Below are positions 32,457 to 41,435 of a stretch of 64,000 bases of DNA, one piece after another. The translations under genes were made by a program, and so were the position numbers. The notes beneath the pieces are model-generated. The model searched no databases. It was not told the origin of the DNA and worked only from the letters and a program-made list of their open reading frames with translations. Source of the stretch: Aridibaculum aurantiacum (GTDB lineage: Bacteria > Bacteroidota > Bacteroidia > Chitinophagales > Chitinophagaceae); the NCBI RefSeq assembly GCF_017355875.1, contig NZ_JAFEWC010000001.1, forward strand, positions 248,001-312,000, written 5' to 3'. The stretch's first letter is position 1, and every line of letters begins with the position of its first letter.

Positions 32457-35354
32457 TCAGGCTAAAAGTAAAGGTATATGGACAAGAAAATGTTGATCGG
32501 TGTGTTCAATTTTTATCTCCTTGCGGCTTAGCAGTGCGTACCGCTTCTGAATGTTTTGCAATCCCATGCCTGCACCTTTTTCCTGGTTGTATTTTGGGTT
32601 GATGTTGTTATGCACCAGCAGCTTTTCTTCCACTACTGAAATGGTGATGACAAGCGGCGAGGCAGGTGTGATGGCATTATGCTTCACCGCATTTTCGCAT
32701 AACAACTGAAGGGTGAGGGGCGCAATTGCATATACTTTCTGTAGCTGTGGTGGAATATTTACCTGCAGCTGCAGGTTGTTTCCAAAACGTTTTTGTTGAA
32801 TAAAGAAGTAATCTTTGATCAGCTGTAGTTCTTCTTCCAGTGAAATGGTATCCTTATCACGATAGGTAACGATCTTCCGGTACAGGTCGCTCAGGTGCTC
32901 CACGTAAGTAACGGCACTGCCAGGATTTTCTTCAATAACAGAAATAAGCGTATTGAAACTATTGAACAGGAAGTGCGGGTTTACCTGGCTTTTGAGCGTT
33001 TCGAACTGCGACTGGATCTTTTCTTTTTCAAGCCGCTCCCAGCGCTTCAGGCGTTGCTCCCGGTTTTTAATAAACCAGTAAAGGCCGCCGCTAATGAGCA
33101 GGAGCACCAGGATAATGAACCACGGCTGTAGCCAGAGCGGTTTCTTTATTGTGAATGTATAGCTGGCTTCGTTCTGCTCGTGGAACTGCTGGTTAAGCGA
33201 TGCTCTTACTTTAAAGGTATAGGTGCCGGCGGGCAGTCGCGGAAAGTTGATGTAGTTCTCTTTGGTATTGATCCAGTCGGTGGAATAGCCTTCGAGCTTT
33301 AACTGGTAACGCACTTTGTCAGGATGAGAAAAGGAGATGCCGGAGAAGTAAAAGCTGATGTTATTCTCATCGTGCGCAAAAACATTTTCAGTGGCTATAT
33401 CTATGTCTTTTTCAAAAAGTGTGACACGTGCCAGTGAAACACGCGGCTGTAATGTTTGGTAGCTGGCGGTATAAGAGATGATGCCTTGCTTGCTGATGAA
33501 ATACACATTGCCATTGTAACTGCTGATGCAGTTGAGGTCAGTATTCAACTCCTGCAGTCCCTGGTTGTCATCAATATAAGAAACGGCATGCGTGTTCACA
33601 TCTACCAGGTTTATTCCTTTGCGACTGATGGCTACAAGATTGCCTTTTTTATCAAGAGAAAGAGCATTGATGGTGGCATCATTTAGTCCTTGTTCTACAG
33701 AGATATTTTTGAAGGAATGTCCATCAAATACATACAATCCGCCGCCAAGGGTGCTGAACCATATGTTGCCTAACAAATCTTCGCAAAGGCTGTAAGCGAC
33801 CAGGTGTTTGATGCCTTGCTTCTCACCAAAGTTCTCGTACCTGCCATTGTTCATTACCGTTACACCTTTACCATCTGTTGCAAACCACACCCTGTTTTTA
33901 CTATCTACCATTATGCTGTAGATATAGTTGCTGCCAATGCCGCTAAGGCGGTTGTAGTTTTCAAATTGGTAGGGCTGTTTTATATCCAGGTTCTTTTCCG
34001 TTAACCGGCAAAGAACGGCGCCACCAAGGCTGCTAATCCAAACCTGGTTGCCTTTGCCATTGATGGAAAGTACACTGCCATCAACAAGCAGGTGGTCTTC
34101 TGTTAAGTTCCTGCTTTGGCCACTCATCGGATCGATGATGAAAACTCCTTTGCCCATCGTGCCCATCCAGATGTGGCCGTACATATCTTCATAAATAGCA
34201 GTGATGTCAGTGGTAGCAGAAATGGCTGCAATTGGAAAATTCTTCCATTTCCAAGTGCCGGTAGCAGAGTCCAAGCTATACCGCTTCAAGCCTCTATTGT
34301 TGTTTATCCAGATGTTTTGTTTGCTGTCGCTGTAGATGGTATGTGCTTCTGTAAATTCCTGTTCGGTTAAAGGTGCAATTAACTGCAATTGCGTACCTGG
34401 GGTTCGCACCAGTTGGCTGTTGCTGGTGAACCAGATGTTTCCTTCAATATCCTGCAGTAGGTTGCCGGCTTTACCGAAGCCTGCAGAAGCCTGCACATGA
34501 ACAACCTTTGTGAGAAATGTATCTGCAAAATGAATAGCAGCAATACCCTCGTCTTCTGTGGCAACCCATATTTGTTCCTGCTGTGCAAGTATGCTGTTTA
34601 CTTGCCCGTACTTCCATGGCAGAAGCAAGTCGGGAGAAAAGAAATCATGCTCCCTGGGCCTGAACCTGCCAATGCCTTTATCCTGCATCCCAAGCCAGCA
34701 GTCGCCGCTGGTGGTATATAAGCTGCGAACAATATTATCGGGTAAACCATTGGCAGATGTAAATGGCTTAATTACTTTTTGGTTGTTGCTAAGCCGGATG
34801 GTATTGATGCCTCTGTCGGTAGCAGCAAGGATGCCATCTGGATGAAGCAGCAATTGGTAAACATAATTGTCACTCAGGCCGTCATCGGTGTTGATGTTGT
34901 AAAACCTTTTGTTGCGGTAATAATAGATGCCTTCTCCTGCTGTAGCAAAATATATCGTGGAACTATCGGTTACTATAGATGTAATGCTTACCTGCGGATG
35001 CCCTTCCTCTGCTTTTAAAAGAGAGACTTGTTTCATGTTGCTGTAAGCGATCATGCCGTTTTGCAAGCCTAACCATACGGTACCTGCTTTGTCTTCGCTG
35101 ATAGCAGTAACTGCAGTAGAAACAATAGAATCTGCAAAAGGAATTGCATGGAAATTCTGACCATCGAACCGGAACAGGCCCATCGATGTGCCAACCAGCA
35201 TATAGCCTTTAGCAGAATAATGTAAGGCATGTATGCGTGGTGCATTACCATCGTCGGTAACTACAAATGGCTTAAAAGAAAAAGGTTGTGCAATGGAATG
35301 GAGAGCAGCAAGTAAAAGTATAACAACTGTTATATGCTTCAGGGATGGCTTCAT
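32457..35354 (-). CDS. Periplasmic-propeller sensor histidine kinase (LytS-type catalytic part)
   Basis: 965 residues. Signal peptide MKPSLKHITVVILLLAALHS; then a long periplasmic region of two-component-regulator propeller repeats (e.g. DKAGTVWLGLQNG, EDLLGNIWFSTLGGGLYVFDG, DSKNRVWFATDGKGV) to about residue 640. A Y_Y_Y domain ends in YTFTIKKPLWLQPW, then one transmembrane helix (WFIILVLLLISGGLYWF). The cytoplasmic His_kinase domain has NPHFLFNSFNTL, and the ATPase has CENAVKHN and GAGMGLQNI. Unlike SusR-type hybrid systems it lacks a fused receiver; its partner is the downstream LytTR regulator. It starts one base before the YceI stop, at the end of the cytochrome/YceI gene set. Confidence 0.94.
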   Translation of the reverse strand: MKPSLKHITVVILLLAALHSIAQPFSFKPFVVTDDGNAPRIHALHYSAKGYMLVGTSMGLFRFDGQNFHAIPFADSIVSTAVTAISEDKAGTVWLGLQNGMIAYSNMKQVSLLKAEEGHPQVSITSIVTDSSTIYFATAGEGIYYYRNKRFYNINTDDGLSDNYVYQLLLHPDGILAATDRGINTIRLSNNQKVIKPFTSANGLPDNIVRSLYTTSGDCWLGMQDKGIGRFRPREHDFFSPDLLLPWKYGQVNSILAQQEQIWVATEDEGIAAIHFADTFLTKVVHVQASAGFGKAGNLLQDIEGNIWFTSNSQLVRTPGTQLQLIAPLTEQEFTEAHTIYSDSKQNIWINNNRGLKRYSLDSATGTWKWKNFPIAAISATTDITAIYEDMYGHIWMGTMGKGVFIIDPMSGQSRNLTEDHLLVDGSVLSINGKGNQVWISSLGGAVLCRLTEKNLDIKQPYQFENYNRLSGIGSNYIYSIMVDSKNRVWFATDGKGVTVMNNGRYENFGEKQGIKHLVAYSLCEDLLGNIWFSTLGGGLYVFDGHSFKNISVEQGLNDATINALSLDKKGNLVAISRKGINLVDVNTHAVSYIDDNQGLQELNTDLNCISSYNGNVYFISKQGIISYTASYQTLQPRVSLARVTLFEKDIDIATENVFAHDENNISFYFSGISFSHPDKVRYQLKLEGYSTDWINTKENYINFPRLPAGTYTFKVRASLNQQFHEQNEASYTFTIKKPLWLQPWFIILVLLLISGGLYWFIKNREQRLKRWERLEKEKIQSQFETLKSQVNPHFLFNSFNTLISVIEENPGSAVTYVEHLSDLYRKIVTYRDKDTISLEEELQLIKDYFFIQQKRFGNNLQLQVNIPPQLQKVYAIAPLTLQLLCENAVKHNAITPASPLVITISVVEEKLLVHNNINPKYNQEKGAGMGLQNIQKRYALLSRKEIKIEHTDQHFLVHIPLLLA

Positions 35355-35912
35355 TTACTGGCGGGGTTGCAGCTGGCAGTTTACTTCTACTTTTATCTCC
35401 GACGCCAGTTTGTCTTTTACAACTTTAGGAATAGGAATGTTATGATCAGATAATAAAACGGTGAACTCTGACTTGATATGCGCCTTGCCGTCCTTGATAG
35501 TAAGATCGCTTTTTATGATCCGCTCTTGCGGTACCCCATGAACAGTAAGTATACCTTTTGCTCGCACAGAAAAATGGCCATCCTGTAAAAGGTTTACATC
35601 TTCTATGATTTTTCCTGCAAAGCGCGCTTCGGGAAACTTGTTGCTTTCCATGTAATTCTCATTGAAGTGCTCCCGCTGCAGTGCGCTATTGAAACCTTCA
35701 AAAGTTTCAACACGAACTTTGAAAGCGAATTCTTTTTTTGCTACATCCAATGCTCCGCTTAAGTTGTTGCTGGAGGCTTTTATCAATTCGTAAGGCGCAT
35801 CCGATTGAAAAGCTATTTTACCAGAATTGGTGATAAATACTTTTCCTCCCTGGGCTGCAAGGAAGGAAAGCGGTAGGAGGAAGATCAATATGGTAAGTAA
35901 TGCCTGCTTCAA
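35355..35912 (-). CDS. YceI-family periplasmic lipid-binding-like protein
   Basis: 185 residues with a signal peptide (KQALLTILIFLLPLSFLAAQ). YceI hallmarks: an 8-stranded lipocalin-like barrel with GKIAFQSDAP, REHFNENYMESNKFPEARF near residue 80, and LTVHGVPQERI near 123. The first codon is TTG and no in-frame ATG exists between it and the previous gene's stop; the signal peptide supports it. YceI barrels bind polyisoprenoid or amphiphilic ligands. Paralogue of the protein at 36909-37451, sharing the HFNENYxES-KxP core. Confidence 0.9.
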   Translation of the reverse strand: MKQALLTILIFLLPLSFLAAQGGKVFITNSGKIAFQSDAPYELIKASSNNLSGALDVAKKEFAFKVRVETFEGFNSALQREHFNENYMESNKFPEARFAGKIIEDVNLLQDGHFSVRAKGILTVHGVPQERIIKSDLTIKDGKAHIKSEFTVLLSDHNIPIPKVVKDKLASEIKVEVNCQLQPRQ

Positions 35913-35930
35913 GTTTTTGGGTTTATTGCA

Positions 35931-36845
35931 TCAAATATCCTTGGGCTTTTTCTTTTTACCGATAACAAATACACGCGAAATATTGAAGCCGAAGTAGATG
36001 TCACCGTTGCCCCATTCGCCCTGGGTTTCAGTGATAAATGTACGCTCTGTCATGCCTCGCGAATTGGTAAAGTGCAACTGGAAAACGTGGCCACCCGTTT
36101 CTATATCTACACCCAGTGACAAAGAATTGGTAGTATTGGGCAGCTTGTGTTGCGGGTTCACCAGGTAGTACTCGCCATTGATGCTTACACGTTTGGAAAT
36201 TTTTTGCCTGCCGCCAATTCCCAATGCAAAGATGTCGTTGGGGTTGGTAGCAAAAGGTACAATATTATGATGTACAATGGTAGGCGCAAGTTGAATAGAA
36301 GTGCCTTCGGAGAACTTGCGTGCTACCAGCAATTGAAACGCATAATACAGCCTGTCGCTAAAGTTTCGCTTGATGGTTTGATCTACATCTTTTTGTGTAC
36401 GTATCATGGCTGAAGCAACTGCTGTAACTGTTACCGGCATCACTCTTTTACCTGTAGACTGCCTCAGCAGCCTGTACTTCAGAAATCCATCCACTTGTTT
36501 TTGAAATGTACTTCTGCCAAGACCAACTGTAAAGTGATCGGTGATCCCATAGTCTAAACCCATTCGCATAGTTGCATTATCCAATCCAAAAAAGTCCTCG
36601 ATGCCGCTGTTAACCGTGCCGAAGCGATGCGAGATCTTGAAATCAAGAACTCGTTTGCCTGTTGTTTCTATCGTATGGCCATTGATAAGCCTTGAAGTTT
36701 TGAATGTGGCGGTGGTATAATCGGTTCTGTCAGCTTCCTGTTTTTTTGAGTCTTCATCCAGCATTTTAAACAGGTCTTCTTCCTGCGAGAAAACAGTGGC
36801 AGAGAAAAAGAAGGCGGCCAGCAGCAGGGTGATTTTTTGTAGCAT
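35931..36845 (-). CDS. DUF5777 family outer-membrane beta-barrel protein
   Basis: 304 residues from the ATG at 36845, which begins the signal peptide MLQKITLLLAAFFFSATVFS; the frame is open upstream but uninformative. The mature N-terminus is acidic and helical (EEDLFKMLDEDSKKQEADR), then a barrel: FKTSRLINGHTIETTGKRVL, FKISHRFGTVNSG, GLDYGITDHFTVGLGRSTFQ, and the end FHFTNSRGMTERTFI-type strand with NGDIYFGFNISRVFVIGKK. DUF5777 is typically found in Bacteroidota with YceI and cytochrome c genes, as here. Transport or electron-transfer support is inferred from context only. Confidence 0.82.
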   Translation of the reverse strand: MLQKITLLLAAFFFSATVFSQEEDLFKMLDEDSKKQEADRTDYTTATFKTSRLINGHTIETTGKRVLDFKISHRFGTVNSGIEDFFGLDNATMRMGLDYGITDHFTVGLGRSTFQKQVDGFLKYRLLRQSTGKRVMPVTVTAVASAMIRTQKDVDQTIKRNFSDRLYYAFQLLVARKFSEGTSIQLAPTIVHHNIVPFATNPNDIFALGIGGRQKISKRVSINGEYYLVNPQHKLPNTTNSLSLGVDIETGGHVFQLHFTNSRGMTERTFITETQGEWGNGDIYFGFNISRVFVIGKKKKPKDI

Positions 36846-36908
36846 AAAGCAATGGTTGAAATGGGTTCTGTCTACTGAAGATTTCAGCAAATGATTTGAT
36901 CCACCTGG

Positions 36909-37451
36909 TTAATCGTACTGACAATTTACATCTACAACTATGGTTTCTGCTATTTTCTTTCCTACCATTGAGCCGCCTATATTATGGTCTTTCAGTTTCA
37001 CAGGAAAACGTGCTTTGGCTGTTACCTTACCACCTTTTACTTCCAGGGTGCCATCAGTTTCCAAAGGTTTGGTAACACCATGAATAGTAAGCTCACCTTT
37101 TACTTTTGCTGGGTATGAGCCATCTTTATTCAAGTCGATGCTTTTGATATTGGTAACATAGCCTTTAAAATTGCTCTTAGGATATTTCGAACTTTCAAGG
37201 TAGTTCTCGTTGAAGTGATCTTCCATCAACTGGTTCTCGAACTGGAAACCTTTGATCAAAAGCGTAAAAACAACCTGACCTGTAGCAGCAGCTAGTTTGC
37301 TTTCCACTTCGCTGTTTTGTGCTTCTATGTCTTCAAGCGGTGCTTTAGAGTAGAAGGAAATCTTACCGTTTTTGGTGCTGTATACTTTTTGTGCGTTTAC
37401 TGTTGTAGCAGTCAATCCTATTGCTGCCAGCAAAATGAATATGTATTTCAT
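36909..37451 (-). CDS. YceI-family periplasmic protein, second copy
   Basis: 180 residues, signal peptide MKYIFILLAAIGLTATTVNAQ. YceI core with GKISFYSKAP, EDHFNENYLESSKYPKSNF near residue 78, and ELTIHGVTKPLETDG near 122; it ends VVDVNCQYD, echoing KVEVNCQL in the paralogue at 35355-35912. The two arose by duplication and diverged. Located between haem c lipoproteins and DUF5777. Confidence 0.92.
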   Translation of the reverse strand: MKYIFILLAAIGLTATTVNAQKVYSTKNGKISFYSKAPLEDIEAQNSEVESKLAAATGQVVFTLLIKGFQFENQLMEDHFNENYLESSKYPKSNFKGYVTNIKSIDLNKDGSYPAKVKGELTIHGVTKPLETDGTLEVKGGKVTAKARFPVKLKDHNIGGSMVGKKIAETIVVDVNCQYD

Positions 37452-37472
37452 AGTTTGTTTTTTTAAAATGAA

Positions 37473-37856
37473 TTAGTTCTGTGGCGCTCCTCTATCTATC
37501 CAGGCTTTTATTTTAGCAATGGTACAGGCAGGTAGTTTGCTTCCGCCTTTTGGCATTGGTGATGCACCTCCGCTGTGCGTGATCGCTCTCATCAGCTGGC
37601 CGTTGTTCACCATGTTTTTTACACCATTATATGTATCCAGCCTGATGCCTCCGCCGCTGGCAGCAGTTCCGCTATGGCAGGAATAGCAACTGGCAGAAAG
37701 GATATTGGTGATGTCTACACTGTACCGCATATTGGCCGTATCGCAATTACTGCCAGTGCCGGTAGTGGGGTAAACGAGTTCTTCTTTATCGTAAAAGCAA
37801 CCAGTAATAAGCGCTACTGAGAATGCCGTGATGAATAATAGAATGATCTTTTTCAT
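37473..37856 (-). CDS. Mono-haem c-type cytochrome lipoprotein
   Basis: 127 residues from the ATG at 37856 (MKKIILLFITAFSVALITGC); the upstream extension of the frame is ignored. The lipobox LITGC lipidates Cys20. One haem-attachment motif CYSCH near residue 62 and a likely Met ligand in GASPMPKGGSKL. The pattern DITNILSASCYSCHSG...GIRLDTYNGVK...AITHSGGASPMP is shared with the C-terminal half of the gene upstream. Predicted to be membrane-anchored in the periplasm, involved in electron transfer. Confidence 0.85.
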   Translation of the reverse strand: MKKIILLFITAFSVALITGCFYDKEELVYPTTGTGSNCDTANMRYSVDITNILSASCYSCHSGTAASGGGIRLDTYNGVKNMVNNGQLMRAITHSGGASPMPKGGSKLPACTIAKIKAWIDRGAPQN

Positions 37857-37863
37857 GTGATAC

Positions 37864-38568
37864 TTAATTTTCTGGTGCACCTGCTTGTATCCACTTCCTG
37901 ATCTTAGTGATTTGGCAATCATTCAACTTGTTGCTGCCCATAGGCATTGGCGTATAACCTGCACTATGTGTGATTGCTCCCAGTAACCTGTTGTTGATGG
38001 CTACTGTTCGTACACCGGAATATAAAGTAAGGTTTATTCCTGCACTTGTAGTAGCACCGTTGTGACAGCCATAGCAGTTGGTTTCTAAAATTGGTTTTAC
38101 TCCTTGCGAATAACTAAAGATGGTTGTATCGCATGTAGTGCCGCAGTTGGTGGTATTCTTAGCTCCTTCGTTGATCCATTTTTTTATGATGTTGATCTGT
38201 GCTGTTGTAAGTCTAGGATTTGGTCGTTGCGGCATCCTGTCATCTTCATCATCGTCTACCAATACTTTGTAGATCTTGCTATCGTTGGCATCGCCGGCTT
38301 TTATTCCTTTTTTAATGATGTTATCATACGAATCAAGAACGTATCCTTCTCTTCTTGATTGTACATCGTGGCAGCCGCTCTTGGCACAGCTACTCTTGAA
38401 GATGGGAAGTACTTCTGTTTCAAAACAAACAACATTGCTGCCTGGGGTGCCGCCGGTATTGCCTCCTCCTGTATTGCCGGTTTGAGAACCATCAGCAGGG
38501 GTTTCTACTGTATGCTTACAAGCCCAAATGGCAGCTACTGCAAATAATATAAAACAGGTCTTTTTCAT
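37864..38568 (-). CDS. Two-domain c-type cytochrome lipoprotein
   Basis: 234 residues. Lipoprotein signal MKKTCFILFAVAAIWAC; a Gly/Thr-rich linker (NTGGGNTGGTPG); then two cytochrome-like domains. Domain 1 has a CAKSGCHD motif (four residues between cysteines, not two) with FETEVLPIFKSSCAKSGC; domain 2 has a canonical CYGCH, with possible Met ligands in DRMPQRPNP and TPMPMGSN. Domain 2 is homologous to the single-domain cytochrome immediately downstream. Planctomycete-type cytochrome (PSCyt1-like) relationship is plausible. Confidence 0.85.
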   Translation of the reverse strand: MKKTCFILFAVAAIWACKHTVETPADGSQTGNTGGGNTGGTPGSNVVCFETEVLPIFKSSCAKSGCHDVQSRREGYVLDSYDNIIKKGIKAGDANDSKIYKVLVDDDEDDRMPQRPNPRLTTAQINIIKKWINEGAKNTTNCGTTCDTTIFSYSQGVKPILETNCYGCHNGATTSAGINLTLYSGVRTVAINNRLLGAITHSAGYTPMPMGSNKLNDCQITKIRKWIQAGAPEN

Positions 38569-38578
38569 AAGCTGCTGT

Positions 38579-38992
38579 TTATTTGGTTACCAGTACTGCT
38601 TCGCTAAGCCGCACATCGCTCAGCATCCCGTTGCACTTGCCTTTGATGGTGACATTATTTCCAATCGAAACATTCGTTGCAGGTTCTTTCAATGTGGTGT
38701 AAACTCCCGCAAAATCATCACCTGACGCCAGCATGATGGTGGTGTTGCCATCCTGGTTTTGGCTTACCTCTGTTACCGTTCCTGTTACCTCTATAGCCTT
38801 GTCTAAATATTTTTCGTTGGCTGCTGTTTCATTTTCCTGGAAATCTTTTACCAGTTGTGTGGCAGTAACTGCTATTCCTTTTTCGTTCTCAATGTTGCGG
38901 CGTGGTTTATTCCACATGAAATATGCAACAGCCGAACCTGCAATTAATAAGGTCACAATTACAACTACTGCTATTTTTCCTTTTTTTCTCAT
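38579..38992 (-). CDS. OB-fold (tRNA_anti-like) membrane-anchored protein
   Basis: 137 residues. One N-terminal transmembrane or uncleaved signal segment (KIAVVVIVTLLIAGSAVAYFMW), then a short helical linker, then an OB fold (YLDKAIEVTGTVTEVSQNQD, TIMLASGDDFAGVYTTL, IGNNVTIKGKCNGMLSD) ending in LSEAVLVTK. This is the OB_tRNA-anti-like family (PF12869), common in Bacteroidota next to YceI and cytochrome genes. First gene of the cytochrome/YceI/kinase run; ligand unknown. Confidence 0.85.
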   Translation of the reverse strand: MRKKGKIAVVVIVTLLIAGSAVAYFMWNKPRRNIENEKGIAVTATQLVKDFQENETAANEKYLDKAIEVTGTVTEVSQNQDGNTTIMLASGDDFAGVYTTLKEPATNVSIGNNVTIKGKCNGMLSDVRLSEAVLVTK

Positions 38993-39149
38993 TGAAGAAG
39001 AATTATAGGAGCAAGTTACTGCTCCGGTTCATCAAGAACCTAAATCAATCAACTGAACAGGGAAAAACAGTAGCTGAAGTGGAAGATTGGTGGTAGTAGG
39101 AGAATATATAGATGAGTTTTGAGTAGGAGTGAAGAAGTGGCACAACCTG

Positions 39150-39764
39150 CTATTTTACATATTGCCCAACCGGCAAGCGGTTGGTAATGCTGCGGGCAAG
39201 TGTCATCTCATCGGCGTATTCCAGCTCGCCACCAAAGGCTATACCACGGGCTATAGTTGTAATGGTGCAGGTGGTGTGCTGTAGTTTTTTCTGAATATAG
39301 TAGATGGTAGTATCGCCTTGTATGTTTGGGTTAAGTGCAAACACCAACTCCTTCACTTCCTCTGTTTGTATCCGTTGAACCAGCGTATCAATGTTCAGCT
39401 GGTCGGGGCCAATACCATCAAGCGGTGAGATAACACCGCCTAGTACATGGTAAGTGCCATTGAATTGTTGGGTGCTTTCTATGGCTATCACATCCCTAAT
39501 GTTTTCAACCACGCAAATGATCTGCTGGTTGCGCATGCTGTTGGCGCAGATAGAACAGATATCGCCGTCGCTGATGTTGGCGCAGCGCTGGCAGAATTTT
39601 ATCTCCTGCCGCATGCGGCTAATGCTGTCGCCAAACTGCTGTACCGTTTCAGGCTCTTGTTTTAACAAATGCAGCACAAGCCTGAGCGCAGTCTTCTTTC
39701 CAATACCCGGAAGTTTGGCAAATTCATTCACTGCATTTTCTAATAAGGAAGACGGGAGCTGCAT
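39150..39764 (-). CDS. recR: Recombination protein RecR
   Basis: 204 residues, full length. Helix-hairpin-helix start LPGIGKKTALRLVLHLL, C4 zinc finger CQRCANISDGDICSIC (residues 57-72), and a TOPRIM domain (ICVVENIRDVIAIESTQQF, YHVLGGVISPLDG, and ALNPNIQGDTT) ending in RGIAFGGELEYADEMTLA. With RecO and RecF it loads RecA at gaps. Isolated from other rec genes apart from recA at the left edge. Confidence 0.97.
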   Translation of the reverse strand: MQLPSSLLENAVNEFAKLPGIGKKTALRLVLHLLKQEPETVQQFGDSISRMRQEIKFCQRCANISDGDICSICANSMRNQQIICVVENIRDVIAIESTQQFNGTYHVLGGVISPLDGIGPDQLNIDTLVQRIQTEEVKELVFALNPNIQGDTTIYYIQKKLQHTTCTITTIARGIAFGGELEYADEMTLARSITNRLPVGQYVK

Positions 39765-39910
39765 GGCGTACTATAAAGCGGCAAAAGTAAATAATAGAAG
39801 TGGAGCGGGTTGTTAAACGTTGTTCTTCCGGCTAAAGAAGAAGTGTGGTTTAACTACAGGTTTAATGTTTAGCAACGGAAGCCAGCCAGCTGTTCATCAA
39901 ACTGTACAAG

Positions 39911-41332
39911 CTATAGCGTTATCTCTTTTTCGTTGTCCCAATTTCCGCGAATAGTTAATTTGATCTTGAGGTCGGTAACAATTTCGGGTTGGCGCCTGGT
40001 CCAGAAGAAACTGCCAGGATCCCACTGGCCATTTTTATTGGTATCGTACAAAATGCGGATTTCGTAGTCGCCGGGCGGGAAAAGCTTTCTTGACCAATCG
40101 CGACCGGTGAGTGGGCTGGATAATACTACCTTGTCTGATTGTACAAGTTGCAATACAGGATTGCGGTCGAGGTTCAGGTTAGTGAAACGGAGCTTCACAC
40201 TTCCATAATCCTCATTTTTCTTGGTGCTGATCTTGATCGTATCATTTTTTGCCAACGTATTTCCGGATGAATCTGAGAACGCACCCTGGCTTAACAACAG
40301 CCTATATTCTTGTCCTGTAGCCCATGGATAATTTACATGAAACGTAGTGCGGTTGGTATCTGCAACAATTGTAAAACCATTAAGCGCAGTAAAATCTTTA
40401 TCAGTAAGAATAGCACTTGCCGTATCAAATCGCACAACGTGCCGGTTGAAGTTTATATCCACCGTAGGCTTTAGCACATCATGAATGCCTCCTGCTTCCA
40501 GGCTGGTGGTATAGCGTAGGTTCTTATCCTGTGCTGCAGCATTGGGAGGACCAGGCCGTGCATTGCTGGCAGCTCTTTGAGGTGTGGCTGCTTTCGGATA
40601 ATTATATGCGTATAAGATCACCGGGTTGTTCGTTTCACCCGTGTTGATCGGTTCGCCGGCAAATGCAAAAAGCTTGGTAGTATCATCGTACCGGCGGCCA
40701 TAGTCGTTGGTGATGGCGTACAAAGCGAATGTGCCTGCAGGTAAGTTTTGGAAGAGAAAATTACCTTGGCCATTGAGCCTGGCCATATACCTCGGCTTTT
40801 CTTTGGCAACAGCACTATCATCCAAATTCCTATGCAGGACAACGATCATTGTAGTATCTAATTTTCCTGTTTCGGCTAATACTACTTTACCAGAAAGTGA
40901 ATTGCTATCGATGGTGCTGCCAGTGGAAAAGACATAAACAAAGTTCTTCATCACGTTTCCTTCATTCACGTCCCTGATGGCATCGCCAAAGTTGATAGAG
41001 TAGGTGGTGTTGCTTTCGAGTGTGTCACGCAGTCGTATGGTAACGGTACGCAGCCTGAAATCGATGTTTGGCAGGTTGTTGGGCAGCGGCGATATCACCA
41101 CATTCTCCATTGCATTTTGTATCTCTACAAATTCATTGAAGTAAAGTGTAACGCGGTTGGGTGTGGTATTGGTAGCAGAGTCTCTTGGAACAGCATTTAC
41201 CAGCACCGGTGGTATAGTATCGCGTGGACCACCACCAGGCGGAAGTATATTGGCACATCCGATACTTCCAATAATTACCATAAAGCAGACTATGCCTGCA
41301 AAAAAAGAAAACAAAGAGATGGATCTGTTCAT
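39911..41332 (-). CDS. Ig-like (Big_5) domain lipoprotein
   Basis: 473 residues. Lipoprotein signal ending in IGSIGCAN (Cys about residue 26), then PPGGGPRDTIPPVLVNAVPRD and a Big_5-type Ig-like domain to about residue 135 (VTLYFNEFVEIQNAM...TYSINFGDAIRDVNEGN). The rest is beta-rich, including a second bacterial Ig-like segment (PTVDINFNRHVVRF) and a C-terminal GDYEIRILYDTNKNGQWDPG, typical of Bacteroidota 'Ig-like domain-containing protein' lipoproteins. Probably outer-membrane anchored; function unknown. Confidence 0.85.
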   Translation of the reverse strand: MNRSISLFSFFAGIVCFMVIIGSIGCANILPPGGGPRDTIPPVLVNAVPRDSATNTTPNRVTLYFNEFVEIQNAMENVVISPLPNNLPNIDFRLRTVTIRLRDTLESNTTYSINFGDAIRDVNEGNVMKNFVYVFSTGSTIDSNSLSGKVVLAETGKLDTTMIVVLHRNLDDSAVAKEKPRYMARLNGQGNFLFQNLPAGTFALYAITNDYGRRYDDTTKLFAFAGEPINTGETNNPVILYAYNYPKAATPQRAASNARPGPPNAAAQDKNLRYTTSLEAGGIHDVLKPTVDINFNRHVVRFDTASAILTDKDFTALNGFTIVADTNRTTFHVNYPWATGQEYRLLLSQGAFSDSSGNTLAKNDTIKISTKKNEDYGSVKLRFTNLNLDRNPVLQLVQSDKVVLSSPLTGRDWSRKLFPPGDYEIRILYDTNKNGQWDPGSFFWTRRQPEIVTDLKIKLTIRGNWDNEKEITL

Positions 41333-41435
41333 TAACCGGTGGTGTTGCCTGCAAACATAAAGCGAATAAGGTTGGCAGAGAAAGTAGCCATTCTTTTTAA
41401 GAAGAAATTGCAGTTTCCTCCTCTGCCACAGCCAA

